A stretch of DNA of 64,000 nucleotides. Source: Schistocephalus solidus (lineage: Eukaryota > Platyhelminthes > Cestoda > Diphyllobothriidea > Diphyllobothriidae). Location: the NCBI GenBank assembly GCA_017591395.1, contig WEDG01005493.1, positions 1 to 64,000 on the forward strand, given 5' to 3'. Under the pieces are notes generated by a model, which saw only the letters and a list, made by a program, of their open reading frames with translations, searched no databases and had not been told where the DNA came from. Of the stretch, positions 44,411-55,744 are shown piece by piece (position 1 is the first letter of the stretch; every line of letters begins with the position of its first letter). The position numbers and the translations under genes were made by a program.

Positions 44411-45430
44411 TCAGAAGATTCTGACACCGATTTCGTTGTTTCTTAAAGCGGAAACATGTTCCGGTTGTTGATATCTTGCATATGTTTTCCACAGTCTTCT
44501 TTTCTTCTTGAGATTTCTTTTTATTTCCGATGTCACCCACTCGGGTCGGGAGACGCACGATCGCCTTTTAAGTAGGCAGAATTTCTCTACCAACTGCTGA
44601 ATCAATTTAATAATGAAAAACCAGGCAGCGTTTGGGTCAGGTACATGTGCAGGGCTCCAGTCTATCCCATTTAGTAATTCTTTCATTTTGGGATAATCCC
44701 CTTTCCAAACATTTCTCTCCCTAACTGCACGACGTTTGGGTACAGAAAAATGACTGTAATCCCAAGCAAGAACACAATGATCACTTCGTCCAAGTGGCAC
44801 GTAAGAACTTAATGCAAGGATGCAATTGTCGTCTCTACTCATGATTAGATCCAAACAGCTTAACTGCTGCCCATTTAAGAACCCCGTCTCCATTGTGACA
44901 TGTTGGGTAAGAAACTCGTCATTTACCAACTGTAGTAATTTCTCTTCGAATGAATTTTCCGATCGCGAGCAGTACATTGACACCCAATCGATATCGGGAG
45001 CGTTAAAATCTGCAAGTATTAATAAGTGTTTGCTACGGCAGATTTACCTAACCTCTGTGAGGAGTGCTTTGTCCGTGTCCGTTCGCTGTCCTGGGGAGCG
45101 ATATACCATGGCAATATGGAGGTCTGGTTTGTTTGGGACTTTCAGTTTGCAACAAAGTATTTCGCAAGACGAGATCCTATTTGTCGAGGGCCCATCCTTA
45201 ATGAAGTCAATGCCTTCTCGTATGAACATTGCGATTCCACCACAACTACGTCAGTTTCTATCCATGCGTATAAGCTGAAAACCATCTATTCTGACTTATG
45301 TGTCTGCGATTTGTTCATTTAACCATGTTTCAGTTAAAGCTATGAAGTCAGGTTGTAAATGGTCCACGACCAGTTTAATTTAATCCATTTTGTTCAATAG
45401 ACTCTGCAAATTTGTGTACATTATTTTAAT
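44411..45430 (-). pseudogene. APE-type endonuclease and linker of element D
   Basis: Motifs NLQSLLNKMD, FIALTETWLNEQ, GGIAMFIREGID, HIAMVYRSPGQR, LADFNAPDIDWVS (about 45,008-44,972) and GRSDHCVLAWDY (about 44,797-44,760), then the linker RNVWKGDYPKM. All catalytic positions are visible across three frames (45,229-45,044; 44,983-44,411; and upstream parts). The 190-codon frame is free of stops. Confidence 0.8.
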
Positions 45431-45538
45431 CTTGTATTCTTTCCTCGATTTCTGAAGATTTTTGGTTCTTTCTTCCCCATGGCGATTTTTTGCTGGATAT
45501 TTCACAAGATATATCCAGTCTCCTGTCTGTGTTCAAAT

Positions 45539-45999
45539 CTATAGGCATTTGGTAGGGCTTTTGACTGGCGTGGTTGCCGTAAATTTCACCGGATGTTCCC
45601 ATAAAAACGAGCGAACCGTTTTGACGATTTTGCTGTCTACAATTTTCAAGTTTTGTTCCCCCTCGTATTCTGTTACCAGTGTCCTCATTTTTATCCAATC
45701 GATGGGAGAGTAATCCGGCTGAAAAATACTCCACGATGATTCTTTTGTAGTCGGGACTTTCGAGAGAGCAAAAGATCTACCTGCTGTTTGCTCCACAAGA
45801 CGACTTTTAATGGTCTTGGTCGAACCTCATGCGTTTCATTTGTAACGAGAGGCCCCAATCGAAAGATCTTTTTGATTTCGACTGTAACACTAGTTTCTTG
45901 CGTATCATTCAATAAATTTTGAAATGTCAGCAGATCCTGTTTTACCCCTTTTTTGGCGTTTCCCCAGTAGCCTCTGAGACTCCCTGCACTGCCAGGCAA
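45539..45999 (-). pseudogene. RRM-like C-terminal part of ORF1 in element D
   Basis: IKKIFRLGPL...VRPRPLKVVLWSKQQVD is followed by LLLSRKSRLQKNHRGVFF. The following motif FQPDYSPIDWIKMRTLV, then NLKIVDSKIV, is in another frame. The change occurs at a run of five T (about 45,725). The same order is found in A, E and R1. Confidence 0.7.
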
Positions 46000-46008
46000 A
46001 ATGATCTG

Positions 46009-46935
46009 TCAGGAAAAACTCGTTTCTGCATCCTGCTTTCTTTTAGTGATGGAATGTTGAATCATGCCCTTTTTTACAGTCTTTAATACTGTGTTCAAAT
46101 TGGTATTCATGGGTGAGACGGTTGGTTGATTTGCAGACATCTCTATGGACCTTTCAAACAGCGTGAGTTCTCCTGACAATGCGTTTGCTCGAATAGCATC
46201 CGGAAAACCGGAATTTTGGTTTGTTGCATCCAGGTCTGTCGATAAGGCGCAGGCCACGTTTTCGCCATTACTTTGCTGGCTACCATGCCCTGCTTCATTG
46301 TAGTTCGATGGACATCTAAAGAGCATGCTGGTGTCGCTCGTCCGTGGCATTAAAGTTACCTTACGATTACTGTTTTTCGACTTTTCAGAGACCGTCGATC
46401 GCTGATTTACTTTTGTGCAGTCGGATTCTATGTGCACCAGATTTCCCGAACCTGGGGAAACGCAAGACATAATTTCCTCCTCGCTTATTTTCTTTCTGGT
46501 CATCTGTATTTCAACTGACTCAGAGGTTTGTTCTAATGACTTCGTTCTTTTTCTCTTTTTGTTTCGCTTCATGTTGTGTCTATTGACATCTTCCGTTTCA
46601 TTGCGATGATTATGGTCTAGCTTGCTGATGTTTTTCAGCTCATTTGCATCGTGTTTCGGTGAGTTAATTTTGTTATGTTTGATGAGGACTGATATTATTT
46701 CCGATAGGAGATCTAGGTCTCCTTCTTATCTCAAAACTCTGGTTGTGAGTCCTCGGCATCCATCACAGTGTGCCAGCCCTTCACTGTTTATCTTAGTTTT
46801 GGTAATGTTCAGTAGTGCACTGCTTTCTTCAATATTGTTGCTTTGTGGTTCTTCTCGGTCTGCTGAGAGTGACTTGAATATTTCTGGTAAGTTTTTGTCA
46901 CATGAACTCGAAAACGGTTTACAAAGATAGGAGAG
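46009..46935 (-). pseudogene. ORF1 of element D (N-terminal and middle)
   Basis: An N-terminal part (about 46,905-46,740) with HCDGCRGL (CxxC) and LLSEIISVLIKHN is followed, after an in-frame stop near 46,735, by a basic stretch (MKRNKKRKRTK at 46,572) and a low-complexity middle. The frame runs to a stop at about 46,009; behind it the same frame continues into the RRM-like part, so that stop is probably a mutation. ORF1 proteins of this type bind element RNA. Confidence 0.65.
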
Positions 46936-46983
46936 ATCATTATTTTTGTAGGATATTCTATTTGTTTGTCTGCTTGCTTCCTG

Positions 46984-47052
46984 GGCGTGGCAGAGCGGTC
47001 AAGAGCATTGGTAGCTAATCGAGAGGTTGGTGTTTCGAGTCCTGGCCGAAGT
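46984..47052 (+). repeat. tRNA-like sequence (Ser/Leu-type head), SINE or pseudo-tRNA
   Basis: A-box-like TGGCAGAGCGGT (46,988-46,999) and B-box-like GTTTCGAGTCC (47,032-47,042) at tRNA spacing. The arms pair poorly and there is no acceptor stem, so it is not a working tRNA gene. Confidence 0.4.
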
Positions 47053-47363
47053 GGTGAATAATTTTCTCGCGTGGTTGGGTCTTGAACATTTGCGTTTCCC
47101 ATGCCAGCAAGATCTCTACGAGGATGCATTAAGTTTTAACGAGCAGCTTAAATTATCAAGCGAATAGTTTACTGAGCACAAAAAGAATTGCTTTTCCGAA
47201 CCGAATTCTCTATCGAATGTTAATACGAAGCAAAGAATGATGCAGCCTTTGAAGTGAGTTTGCCAGTAGTTCTCCGTTCCTTCCTGATGTAGACACCTTT
47301 CCTGGCGAGAGACTGTTTTCTGAAGCCCGTATGAGGCAGGATCCAAATGAAGCTGAGTTTTAT
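47053..47363. other. No gene recognised
   Basis: A stretch of 310 bp between the tRNA-like block and the tail of A2; it has a 76-codon minus-strand frame without known motifs. Confidence 0.35.
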
Positions 47364-47883
47364 TTTATTTTATTTATTTATTGCCAGTTTACAGGCAAGG
47401 TCAAAAATATATATACAGTAGAGGGTCAAGCTGACAGTGAAAAAACTCCTGATCGTTGTTTCAGGTGTTTTCAGGAGAAAAAACTGCAGCTTATTGAGTA
47501 ATTAAAGTTCTGGACGAAGACGCGTTAACACAGGTGCCCGGTGAAGAACCTCTCCATTTAGTGTTACGGATCCGGTATTCTGCACCAGCAGGTATGTCGG
47601 CGAGCGGCTGTTCGCTGTCGACTGCGAAATAAGCCGATTGAGGTCTGCAGAGCCAGTAATTTTGCCTCAGCATGAAGACCAGCACAGGATTAAGAGTCCG
47701 TGAACGCCATCAGAACCGAAGAGAGCTTCAACAAAGTCAACACACAACAGTTTTGGAAGGTGTCCTGAATGTAGAAAACTAGTGACAGTTCGCGTAAACA
47801 AGGGATGGCTTTGCTGAATTTGATACTTCTAGGTTGCTTATTCCAGATTGCTATAGCGTTAACCGAAAAAAAACGGTCGGTAT

Positions 47884-49284
47884 CTAACTGTGCGTGCTAA
47901 AGGAAGAAATAAAAATACATCTCGATGACTGGTGCGCCGAGAGTAGGTCGAGGTGCCTCAGAGATCTAAGGGTGTTAAATTTACGACTGTTTAGTAGTTT
48001 AAACAGTAAAAATAGCCCCTTCTGTAATCTACGAAGCCACAGCGGGTCAAGGCTTGTAAGCTCACCGCGTTGGTGATAGGACAGGTTTCGGTGATCTGAA
48101 TAAAAAAACTCTTTTTGTAAAGAAGTGCTGGACTGATTCTTTCTTCTATCGTTCACTAGCGTGCAGGAGACTAAATAAAAACGAGCAGTATTCCAGACTA
48201 GGCCTGGCATACATTTTATAGAAGCTGATTCTAATTTTGCTGAAGGAGGCAAGTTATAGCAGTAGGAGATCATGGTCAACACGATCCAAAGCCTTAGTGA
48301 AATAGAAGTAAACGGTGTAAATTGCAAAACCGCTGTCTCTAGATTGTAGCACATGATCCAAAAAAGAGAGCTGGCAAGTGCCACAAATCCTTTTTTCGAG
48401 AAAACCACGCTGAGCCGCATTTAGTAGGTTATTCTCTGTTAGGTGACACATCATCTTGTCTTTGATCAAGGTCTCGAAGATCTTCGAGACTGCTGGTAGT
48501 GTATTTATTGGTCTAAAGTCGTCAAATGACGTAGGTCGGCCGTGTTTCGGAATAGGCAGTATGTGCGATTCCTTCCATAAAATAGGGAAAGTTTCACTTT
48601 CAAGAGCACGATTAAATATCTTATACAGAAGGGACGGAAAAATATCGTTTGCATCCGCCTTTAGAACGCTGACCGGGACGCCATCTTGTCCTGGACTGTA
48701 AGATTGACGAAAACACCGAATGGATACGGTCACGTCCCAGAGGGTAAATGTTATGGTATCGAGGACGTTACCGGTCCAAACCCGGATGTTAGGAAAGGGG
48801 GCAACTGAATGTTCACTAAACGTTCTAAACAAGAAAGCATTGAAGCTATCAGCAGTCAACTTAGCGTCAGCTATTGGGTTTCTTATGCATCTCGAAGTAC
48901 AGGGTGCTGCGTTTCTCTGCGTTTTTACTGTGCGCGAAAAGAGCTTCGCAACATTTAACGAAACGTTTTTGGCAAACGTAATCTCATCGGCTTGTCGCTT
49001 TCGTCAGACAGCCCCTTAGCCTCTTCAAAGATTTGCTGGATCAAGGGCAGGATGGAGGTGTCGTTTTGTAGATAAAAACGATGGGAGAGTCTACGCAGTC
49101 TATGGCGGAATGATAAAGGGAGGTAGACTTCATCCTTGACATTAATTATTTTCTTACGGGGAACAAAACGAGAAATGAGTGGACCTAGAACTTTGTAAAA
49201 TGTATCAGTACAAAGATTCACATCCAAACATACAAAGAAGTTAGTCCAATCGTGGGAATTTAGGTGTGTTAGCAATTCCCTCAC
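47884..49284 (-). pseudogene. Reverse transcriptase of A2, active site deleted
   Basis: Frames 49,284-48,955, 48,859-48,254 and 48,420-47,884 cover RFVPRKKIINVKDEVYLP, SYSPGQDGVPVSVLKAD, LWKESHILPIPKHGRP, YFTKALDRVDHDL and the C-terminal SLDPLWLRRLQKGLFLL. At 48,240 the sequence passes directly from DHDLLLL...PPSAK to the thumb end; the part with GVIQGSVLGP and YADD is missing compared with A1. Confidence 0.85.
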
Positions 49285-49369
49285 ATTTGCTGATCTGAAA
49301 TCACGGAAAAAGCTATATTTTTGGAAAACGTTTCAGCAGCCTCTAGTTCCAGTGTAGAAATAACTATAG

Positions 49370-50270
49370 TATGATCAGAATTCCCAAGTGGATCTAAAGG
49401 TGACACTTACGATGGCTGACAACCTCTACAAAAAATAAGATCAAGTATGTTTGATCCTCGGGTGGGAAAATCAACTACCTGGTCCCACATGCCTATATCT
49501 ATGGCCTCAAGTAGGTTTTCGAACTTTGCAGTACCGGAAGTTGGAAACCAGTGAACTTCAGGAAGATTTAAGTCACCTGCAATCAAGCAGTACTTCAGAT
49601 TTAAGTCAGCTGCGGTGTGAAATGCCAGCGAGAGACAAAGATCGTAATTCTCGCTGGCATTCGGTGGGCGATAGACACTACCAACGTGTAAAGAGTAGTT
49701 ATCTTTTAGAACTACTCGGAGCCAACAGCTCTCCTCTACCGTGGTTAATTGGTGATAGTCCAATGGAAAAAATGTAAGTGGTTGCCTAACATAGATACAG
49801 CTTCCTCCGCCACGGCCCTCGTGTCGATCATTCCGAATGTAAGCGTAGCCTAGAATAGAGAGTTCGGCGTCGGATACACAGGGTGTTGCCCATGTCTCTG
49901 TAACTATTACAATGTCCGGGCGGTGGATGAAAACTAGAGTCTGGAGCAAAGGCATCTTATTAAGCAGAGATCTGGCATTGAGGACGATTAGTTTAAGTGG
50001 GCACGTTTTTGGTTTCTGAAACGGGACAGTTTGGCTGTTAGGGTGACTGTCTTCGGCCAGAGAAATGCTCTTTTCACTTGAACTATCTGTCCATCCCTTA
50101 TTTTGAGATTTGCCTCGCCATTGGTCTTTCGTGTTTTCATTTCTATTATTAGCTATCGCATTTTGATTCGCTCTTTCAACACATATTCCGGTTGAAAACA
50201 CTTCAGAATGCGGACCCCGCAGGGTTGATTTTCTCTGTAGCAGGAGTTGTGCCTGTGCTTCGTTTTCCAA
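49370..50270 (-). pseudogene. RRM end and endonuclease of A2
   Basis: 287 open codons (50,270-49,407) include the RRM end (ENEAQAQLLLQRKSTLRG) and, in the same frame, LIVLNARSLLNKM, IVTETWATPCVSD, GGGSCIYVRQ, GSVYRPPNASEN, CLIAGDLNLPEVHW and RGSNILDLIFCRG. The SDH motif follows in another frame near 49,385. All earlier catalytic residues are in place. Confidence 0.82.
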
Positions 50271-50277
50271 GATGATT

Positions 50278-51075
50278 TTAAGAGGTCTTGGTCGAGGATT
50301 TTGAATCGGGTGTAGACAGAGCCTTCCGTATTCTATATGCCTTGAGAATATGAATGGAATCGCCGTCCGTCAGCAGCGTTTTTGCATACAATTGAAGGAG
50401 TTCCAAGTCATGTTTAACTCGCTCCTTTGGAATAATTGAAGCTGACTCCGGGACACCTTTAATGACTACATTCTGTTTTCGACTCAATCTAGGGCCCATT
50501 TGTAACTCAAATCTTACAGCTGAGTGAGTACTGGTAACCAGCTCACTTTGCCTGATAGGTCCAGATGAGCCGGGTGTTGGGCAGGCTGGAGCCAAGTCTC
50601 TGCACGACTTGTTCTTCTTAGACCTTTTCTTCTTTGGCTTTACAAACTCGCCAACCTCTTCAACATCGCATGTTGGTGCAACATCTACCAGTGATGTAGT
50701 GATGGGCGGATAAGCCAGATTAGTGCTGATACTACCCGAACTAAGTACCGGTGGAGTGGCGCAAGGACTAGATGGGGCTCCCTTTGGAAGTAGCGAAAAA
50801 TCCTCTGGTTTACCGGGTCCAGCAGTCGCGATATGTTTAATGTGACTTCCATGTAAGCTTGAAGAAGCTATAAATGAATACGAATTTTGCTTTGTGGTAG
50901 GTTTATTACGAACAGGAGCTTTTTTAGCAGTTGGGCAAGATATAGATTTTTGTAAGTTATCTATTTCTTGTCTTAGATTCCTTATTTCCTGCTCCATCCC
51001 TGAGAATTTCTGCTGGAGGCTGAAACACCCCATACATGTTTCGTCTTCGTAAGCTACATTAGTTAAGCTTACTGA
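50278..51075 (-). pseudogene. ORF1 of A2
   Basis: Starts around YEDETCMGC (CxxC; about 51,048-51,022), followed by a heptad-like coiled coil (MEQEIRNLRQEIDNLQK), a Ser/Pro-rich stretch, the lysine-rich KPKKKRSKKNKS, and RLSRKQNVVIKGVPESA leading to the RRM-like end. At about 50,300 a one-base shift cuts the frame directly before RPRPLK; A1 has the intact reading here (DLNPRPRPLK). The true start codon is uncertain. Confidence 0.7.
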
Positions 51076-51480
51076 ACTTTTACCCCATTTAGCGGGAGGT
51101 GAACAAATAGCAGAATAACGATGGTTAAAACTGTTTTCTGCTTGTCCATTAACTTGCTAACAAGATCCCCTGCCAATATGGCCGAGTGGGAAGAGGCACT
51201 GATAGACGGTCCCAAGCAGCTTGGTCGTGGACCAATTTTTTGTGACAATAAACTGATGGAACTTGAGTTTTGCATGTTATAATTGCCACAAAATTAACAG
51301 AGAGTCAGCTGAGTTTTCAACAATAAGAATTTGAAAATATAAGGACTTAGCCTTTGGTTTGAGTCCCTTCCGCGATTGAGAGCAGATGCAGGGAGCACAC
51401 AGCCGGCGTGAGTTTCAGAAAGCAGCAAAGATCGAGAGTCCAAGTCGCAATTTACAAACTCAGAGGAATATAAAGACAAT

Positions 51481-52205
51481 TCTTTAATAATTTTCGAGCA
51501 CCGTGTCTTCTACACTGAGGTTGAGACTAAAAACTCGTAGGCTCGAGGTACTTGAAATTCGAAACCAATTTCAAACAACGCGCCAGAGAATTTTCTTATT
51601 ATTCAAGATTCCGATATCAATTTTCGTGTGCCTGAATATCACAATGTCTATACACAATTATAGACCTATCCTGATAAACAGACAATAGTTGATCCAATGA
51701 CAACTTATTTCGTTAAGTCCTGACTTTGGGAACAGATTATTGGCCGAAAAATCAAAAGCTTGGACATGAGCGAATTTCAATCGGAAGTCCAACGCCACCG
51801 CAATAGAAACAATATGAGCAATAAATGCGTCTATTCGTTCAACACCACTTTAAAAAACAACAAATGATAGGAAGAATATTCAGGAACGACTCAGCCGCTT
51901 GTAGAGGTCAAAGGTCCTGGATAACTTCCGATCTTCAAGCGGTTGTGCACTTTTGGTTCACTGAGCGGTTGTCAGTATTTATTGGTGTAGAGGCTGTTTT
52001 ATCAAGTCGACGAATGTGATTAACAAATTCCAAACTGATGTTGTTTCGTGAAATAATTCGGCACAATAAAAATTTCCGAAAATTCCAAAGAGCAATTGCG
52101 TACGTGCAGTGGCAGCTTTAATGTCAGGATCAGAACAAGCGAAGTGTTAACGGTTTTCAAACTGTCCAAGCCGGAGAACAAAAAGATACGTGGTTCCTTT
52201 GCACA
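51481..52205 (-). promoter_or_regulatory. 5' leader of A2
   Basis: Shares several blocks with the leader of the A-type fragment at 4.8-5.18 kb (GGTCCTGGATAACTTC, TTTATTGGTG, TAACAAATTCCAA-type). Non-LTR elements carry an internal promoter in this part; conservation between the two copies fits that, but the exact start site is not visible. Confidence 0.5.
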
Positions 52206-52371
52206 CGATCCAGTGTGTTTAATAACCCGCGTCACCAGTACCAGACCGGTTTAAAACATCCGGTTCGTCCTATTAAATTTCAGTTGGGTCAGCCAGGTTT
52301 TTATGGAGGTTTTCCCTAAAAGAGAGGAAGCGATATATACAAGGTAGCAGAAAGTGTTCTGTATTGTTACA
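52206..52371 (-). mobile_element. Start of the 3' LTR of Ty3/gypsy-like element G3 (partial)
   Basis: Reading on the minus strand, TGTAACAATACAG starts at 52,371 right behind a polypurine tract. TG-starts behind such a tract mark an LTR. It reaches the leader of A2 after about 165 bp and no second LTR copy is in the window, so its end is unknown. Confidence 0.45.
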
Positions 52372-52389
52372 ATTCCCTCCCCTCAGAAG
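52372..52389 (-). other. Polypurine tract of G3
   Basis: On the minus strand CTGAGGGGAGGGAAT directly precedes the putative LTR start; this is the usual plus-strand primer site of LTR elements. Confidence 0.5.
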
Positions 52390-52410
52390 AAACACTGTCC
52401 ATAGTGTTCC

Positions 52411-54800
52411 TTAACAGTTTATTCTAGGGGATTCAACGTGGTAATTTCTGCCATCTGTGCCACGGGGGGAGGGAATCAGAAGGACAAGGGAAAGGGAAAG
52501 ACTGGGGGTTAGTACACGACAGGGTGCCGGCTTAATATGATTGTAGTGGACGATGACGACCTCGGCGGTGGGCCTCTGTGGACCACGAAGGACGAAGGTG
52601 TTGGCAGAGGGCCGGTAGACGATGGTGTATTGGCCTAGCCACGGACGGTGAAATTTAGTGGCCGCTATAATGAATGGTCTTGGCCTGAACCGTAGCACCG
52701 AATCTACAACACGATACTCCGGCCCGACTGTGTGTCGGTCGTTACATCTTTTCTGGTGTTGTTGTGCCATTTGAATGCTATCGGCAGTTAGTCTATAAGC
52801 TGCCGCATGTCTTTCCTTGAGGGCTTGGGCGTATTCCCCATATTAATCTTTGGCGGGAATCAGCGGAAGATAAATATTTTCAGGCAATCGCAGCTCGTGG
52901 CCGTGTTGAAAGAGTGTGGGAGAAAATGCGGTTGAGTCGTGGATGGCGGTCCGAGATGGTAACAGGCATAAGGACAAGTGTTCATCCAAGCTATCAGGGA
53001 CTCATAGTCAACGAATGGGGACAATTTTTTGATAGTCCGCTTCGTTCTTTTGACCAGTCCGTTCCCTTCTGGGGTGGTTCTTGTCTTATTTATGTGGAGC
53101 AGCGAGCATAGCTCAGTCAGGAGGTGGTTCTTAAAACGTGGTGCCCCGGTCGGAGTATATCATAGTTGGTGCCCCATAGCGTCTAATCCCATTTTTGATG
53201 ATGGTTGCTACTACTGACATTGCGTCTTGGTGTTTTAAGGGTATCACGTTGCACCACTTGGTAAAATAGTCAATTATAATTAATATGAACCTGTCACCAC
53301 GACGACTAGTCCGGAGTGGTTCCATTATGTCTACACCGATCCGTTCACTGCGATCGGCTGTAGCAGCGCTCGTGGTGCAGGGACCGGCGACTTAATCTGA
53401 GCGCACACCAGACAGCTACGAAATAAGAACAAAACATTCTGATAGATTGTTGACCACCAAAAGCGTCTACGGATGGCTTCTTCCGTCTTAAGTTGGCCTG
53501 CATTTCCGAATTGGTTATGAATATCATTTATAGTGTCGTACACTTTCGTTCTTGGTCTAATTAATCGCAGTGGATCATCAGCTCCTCCAATGAAAAACAA
53601 GAAAACATTATCTAATCGTACCCAAGCCTAATTACCCCACAGCGCACGCGTGGTGGCTGAGTTCTCTTTCATCTCCCTGTCGGTTAGTTTCCGCGATCCG
53701 TGTTGCTACCGGTTTTGAATTACGCTGAAATCTGGATACCCTGCAAGAAGGGTGTTCCACTGTTGTGCGTCCTGAGAGGTAACGGTGGTATTCATAGTCT
53801 TATCGGTTGGCCCTGGACATCGTGAAAGTTGTCGGCATTCTGATGTTTTGCACCTGGGCGGTAAACGCAAGTAAAGTATTCTTGGAGTTGTTTCTGTCAG
53901 CATGCTACTTGTCCCTCTGGGTCACGAAACTTTTGCAGCCATCGTAGGGCATTATGATCCGTGCGGACCATATGACGACGTCCCAGGAGGTAGGGGTGAA
54001 AGTAATTGACAAAGTACACCAGGGCTAACATCTCTCGGTGTGACGCCGATTGTGCTTGTTTAACTGCCTGATGGCGAACACGACTGTCCTCTCTTCACCT
54101 TCATGAGTCTGCTGTGAGATGATAGCCACGATGGCTCTCTCACTGGCATCAGTATGAAGGATAAACTGACCAGTAGATGAGGAAAAATTTGGAAGGCTTA
54201 AAATAGGGAGGATATCAAGGCCTCTTTGAACTGATCAAAAGCTGATTTACACTGGTTAGTCCATAGGAAGGGCCTTGACATTTCATTCAACCTGTGAAGG
54301 GGCGCAGCGATACCAGCAAACTCTCTGACGAACTTCCTGTAGAACGATGCAAGGCCAATAAAGCTACTAACTTCCTGTACCGTGCGGGGTGTTGGTCATT
54401 AAAATATGCGTGAAGCCATATTCGGGTCAGGATATATACCGGATGCCGTCAAGACATACCCAAGAAATAAAGTGCGGTTTTGTATGAGCTTGCACTTCTC
54501 CATTCGTAACACGAGGCAAGCATCCTTCAACCGTAGTTTGTATTGTGATCTTAAATCGTTTTTCCATTCACGATAATATCGTCGATGTAAATTAGGCAGG
54601 ATTTAGGCATGGTCTCAAGCAATACTGTCATCATGAGCCGTTGAAATGTGGCCGGCGCGTTTTCCAAGCCAAAAGGCATCACGTTGAACTCGTGAAGCCC
54701 AGAAGGTACCACTAACGCCGACTTCGCTCGGTCGGTCGGGTAAAAGATATCTCAACTTCGTCCTCAACAGTGCTCTGTAATCTTCCACCTCATTGGACAA
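52411..54800 (-). mobile_element. Ty3/gypsy-like element G3, RT to integrase
   Basis: Minus strand: RT palm (about 54,720-54,540) with EFNVMPFGLENAPATFQRL and YIDD (54,589-54,578); RT thumb with KLIQNRTLFLGYVL and FIGLASFYRKFVREFAGIA; RNase H with TPREMLALVYFVNYFHPYLLG split over frames, RTDHNALRWLQKF and DPEGQVAC. Integrase with zinc part (53,600-53,340), core DYFTKW (about 53,265), SDRGTTF (about 53,133), PEGNGLV (about 53,055; the catalytic glutamate) and the C-terminal WLGQYTIVYRPSANTFVLR (about 52,640-52,580). The RT start, protease and gag are missing. Many frameshifts. Confidence 0.88.
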
Positions 54801-55744
54801 GGCTCTCTACTTGACAGCTTTTCTCCAATATATTCTTCGGAGACTACAAACCACTGAGTCGTTTTTACCTTAACTTCATAATTGGAAGTTTATACCTCCT
54901 TACAAATCTTCTGAAAATATCCAGCACTATTCTGGAGCAGATTGAATATTAAGGAAACAACCAGCGACGAACCCATTCAATCATAGAGCACGCATCTAAA
55001 AAAACGCCAACCCCGGAATTCGATTCCAGGACCTCTCGTATGCAAGACCAGCGCGCTACCAACAGTGCCATGAGTGCACGGCCCATGGCTGACAAAATTA
55101 ATTTTTTAGCTACGGAACAGCAGCTGAGAATGATTTTTAATACATTTACAGTCTCTTGTGAAAAAATACCAGCAGGATCATTAGACTGCATGGCGATTAA
55201 GAACAGTAGACTCAAGGAGATACAACATGAAACCAGTACCCGTTAACTGGCATCAGTCACAATCAAAAAGGACGTGTCCACAAAAGCCGTGCCGCAGGGA
55301 TTTGATCTGATGGCCGGTCGTCATGAATATCAATGCATAAACAACTACACCATGAGCGCCCGGCTAAGGGTAATCAAAGTAATTGTTTAATACGGAGCAT
55401 TAAATTAAATCAACCTTTTAATTCATTAGCAGTCTCTTGTGAAAAGATACCAACGTCATCCTTAGACTCCAAGGTGACTATGCACAGTGGACTCCAGGAG
55501 CAACAAAGGTGAAATAGGAAAAGTGGACACTTATAACCCTGCAACAAATGAGAGGATTCCATAGCAATTCATCGTTGTGTCGGGTGTGAGGACCAAATCA
55601 GCGAGTTCAGATACTCGTATATAAGCAAGGCTACTGACTGACATCATTTTGGCTATTCTGGAGTACAGCAAAACGAAATCCCTGTATATTCCGTTAACTC
55701 CCCAACTGACAAGCAACGACAACCCTCGATATAAGGCATAGTTA
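54801..55744. other. Spacer with a local duplication
   Basis: No gene. A block of about 100 bp occurs at 55,128-55,228 and again, diverged, at 55,414-55,512 (shared AGTCTCTTGTGAAAA and TTAGACT). A tRNA-like block lies at 55,008-55,084. Confidence 0.45.
55008..55084 (-). repeat. tRNA-Ala-like sequence (SINE head or pseudo-tRNA)
   Basis: On the minus strand: A-box-like TGGCACTGTTGGTAG, anticodon arm CTGGT-CTTGCAT-ACGAG (anticodon TGC, 4 of 5 pairs), and T-arm CTGGA-ATCGAAT-TCCGG (all pairs, one G-T). The acceptor halves do not pair. Anticodon and T-arm are good enough to call its origin; it is probably not functional. Confidence 0.5.

Larger units (their letters stand above)
42481..46935 (-). 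mobile_element. Family D CR1-like element, nearly complete
   Basis: Minus strand, about 4.45 kb. ORF1 from about 46,905, RRM-like part 45,999-45,691, endonuclease 45,430-44,700, linker, RT 44,146-43,277 and C-terminus 43,203-42,603. The 3' end reads ATACTGAATT twice (about 42,500-42,482), a short tandem tail as seen in CR1 elements. Parts are joined by few frameshifts, making it the best-kept non-LTR copy of the window. The start of the leader is not certain. Confidence 0.88.
47364..52205 (-). mobile_element. Family A non-LTR element, copy A2, nearly full length
   Basis: About 4.84 kb on the minus strand: leader (52,205-51,150), ORF1 (about 51,075-50,278), RRM/endonuclease frame (50,270-49,407), RT remains (49,284-47,884), 3'UTR, and the tail CCTGTAAACTGGCAATAAA with AAATA repeats (47,364-47,395 in reverse). 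It has the only 5' leader for family A next to a coding part, apart from the fragment at 3.6-5.2 kb. The RT carries a deletion of about 520 bp relative to A1. Confidence 0.9.

Noticed and set aside
45680..50230. Programmed frameshift between the RRM part and the ORF1 end
   Set aside because: The shift needed differs in direction among copies (+1 in three, -1 in two, none in one), which speaks for random homopolymer indels. Kept only as a finding with that caveat.
55008..55084. Functional tRNA-Ala gene
   Set aside because: Anticodon and T arms are good, but the acceptor halves do not pair and the D arm is irregular.
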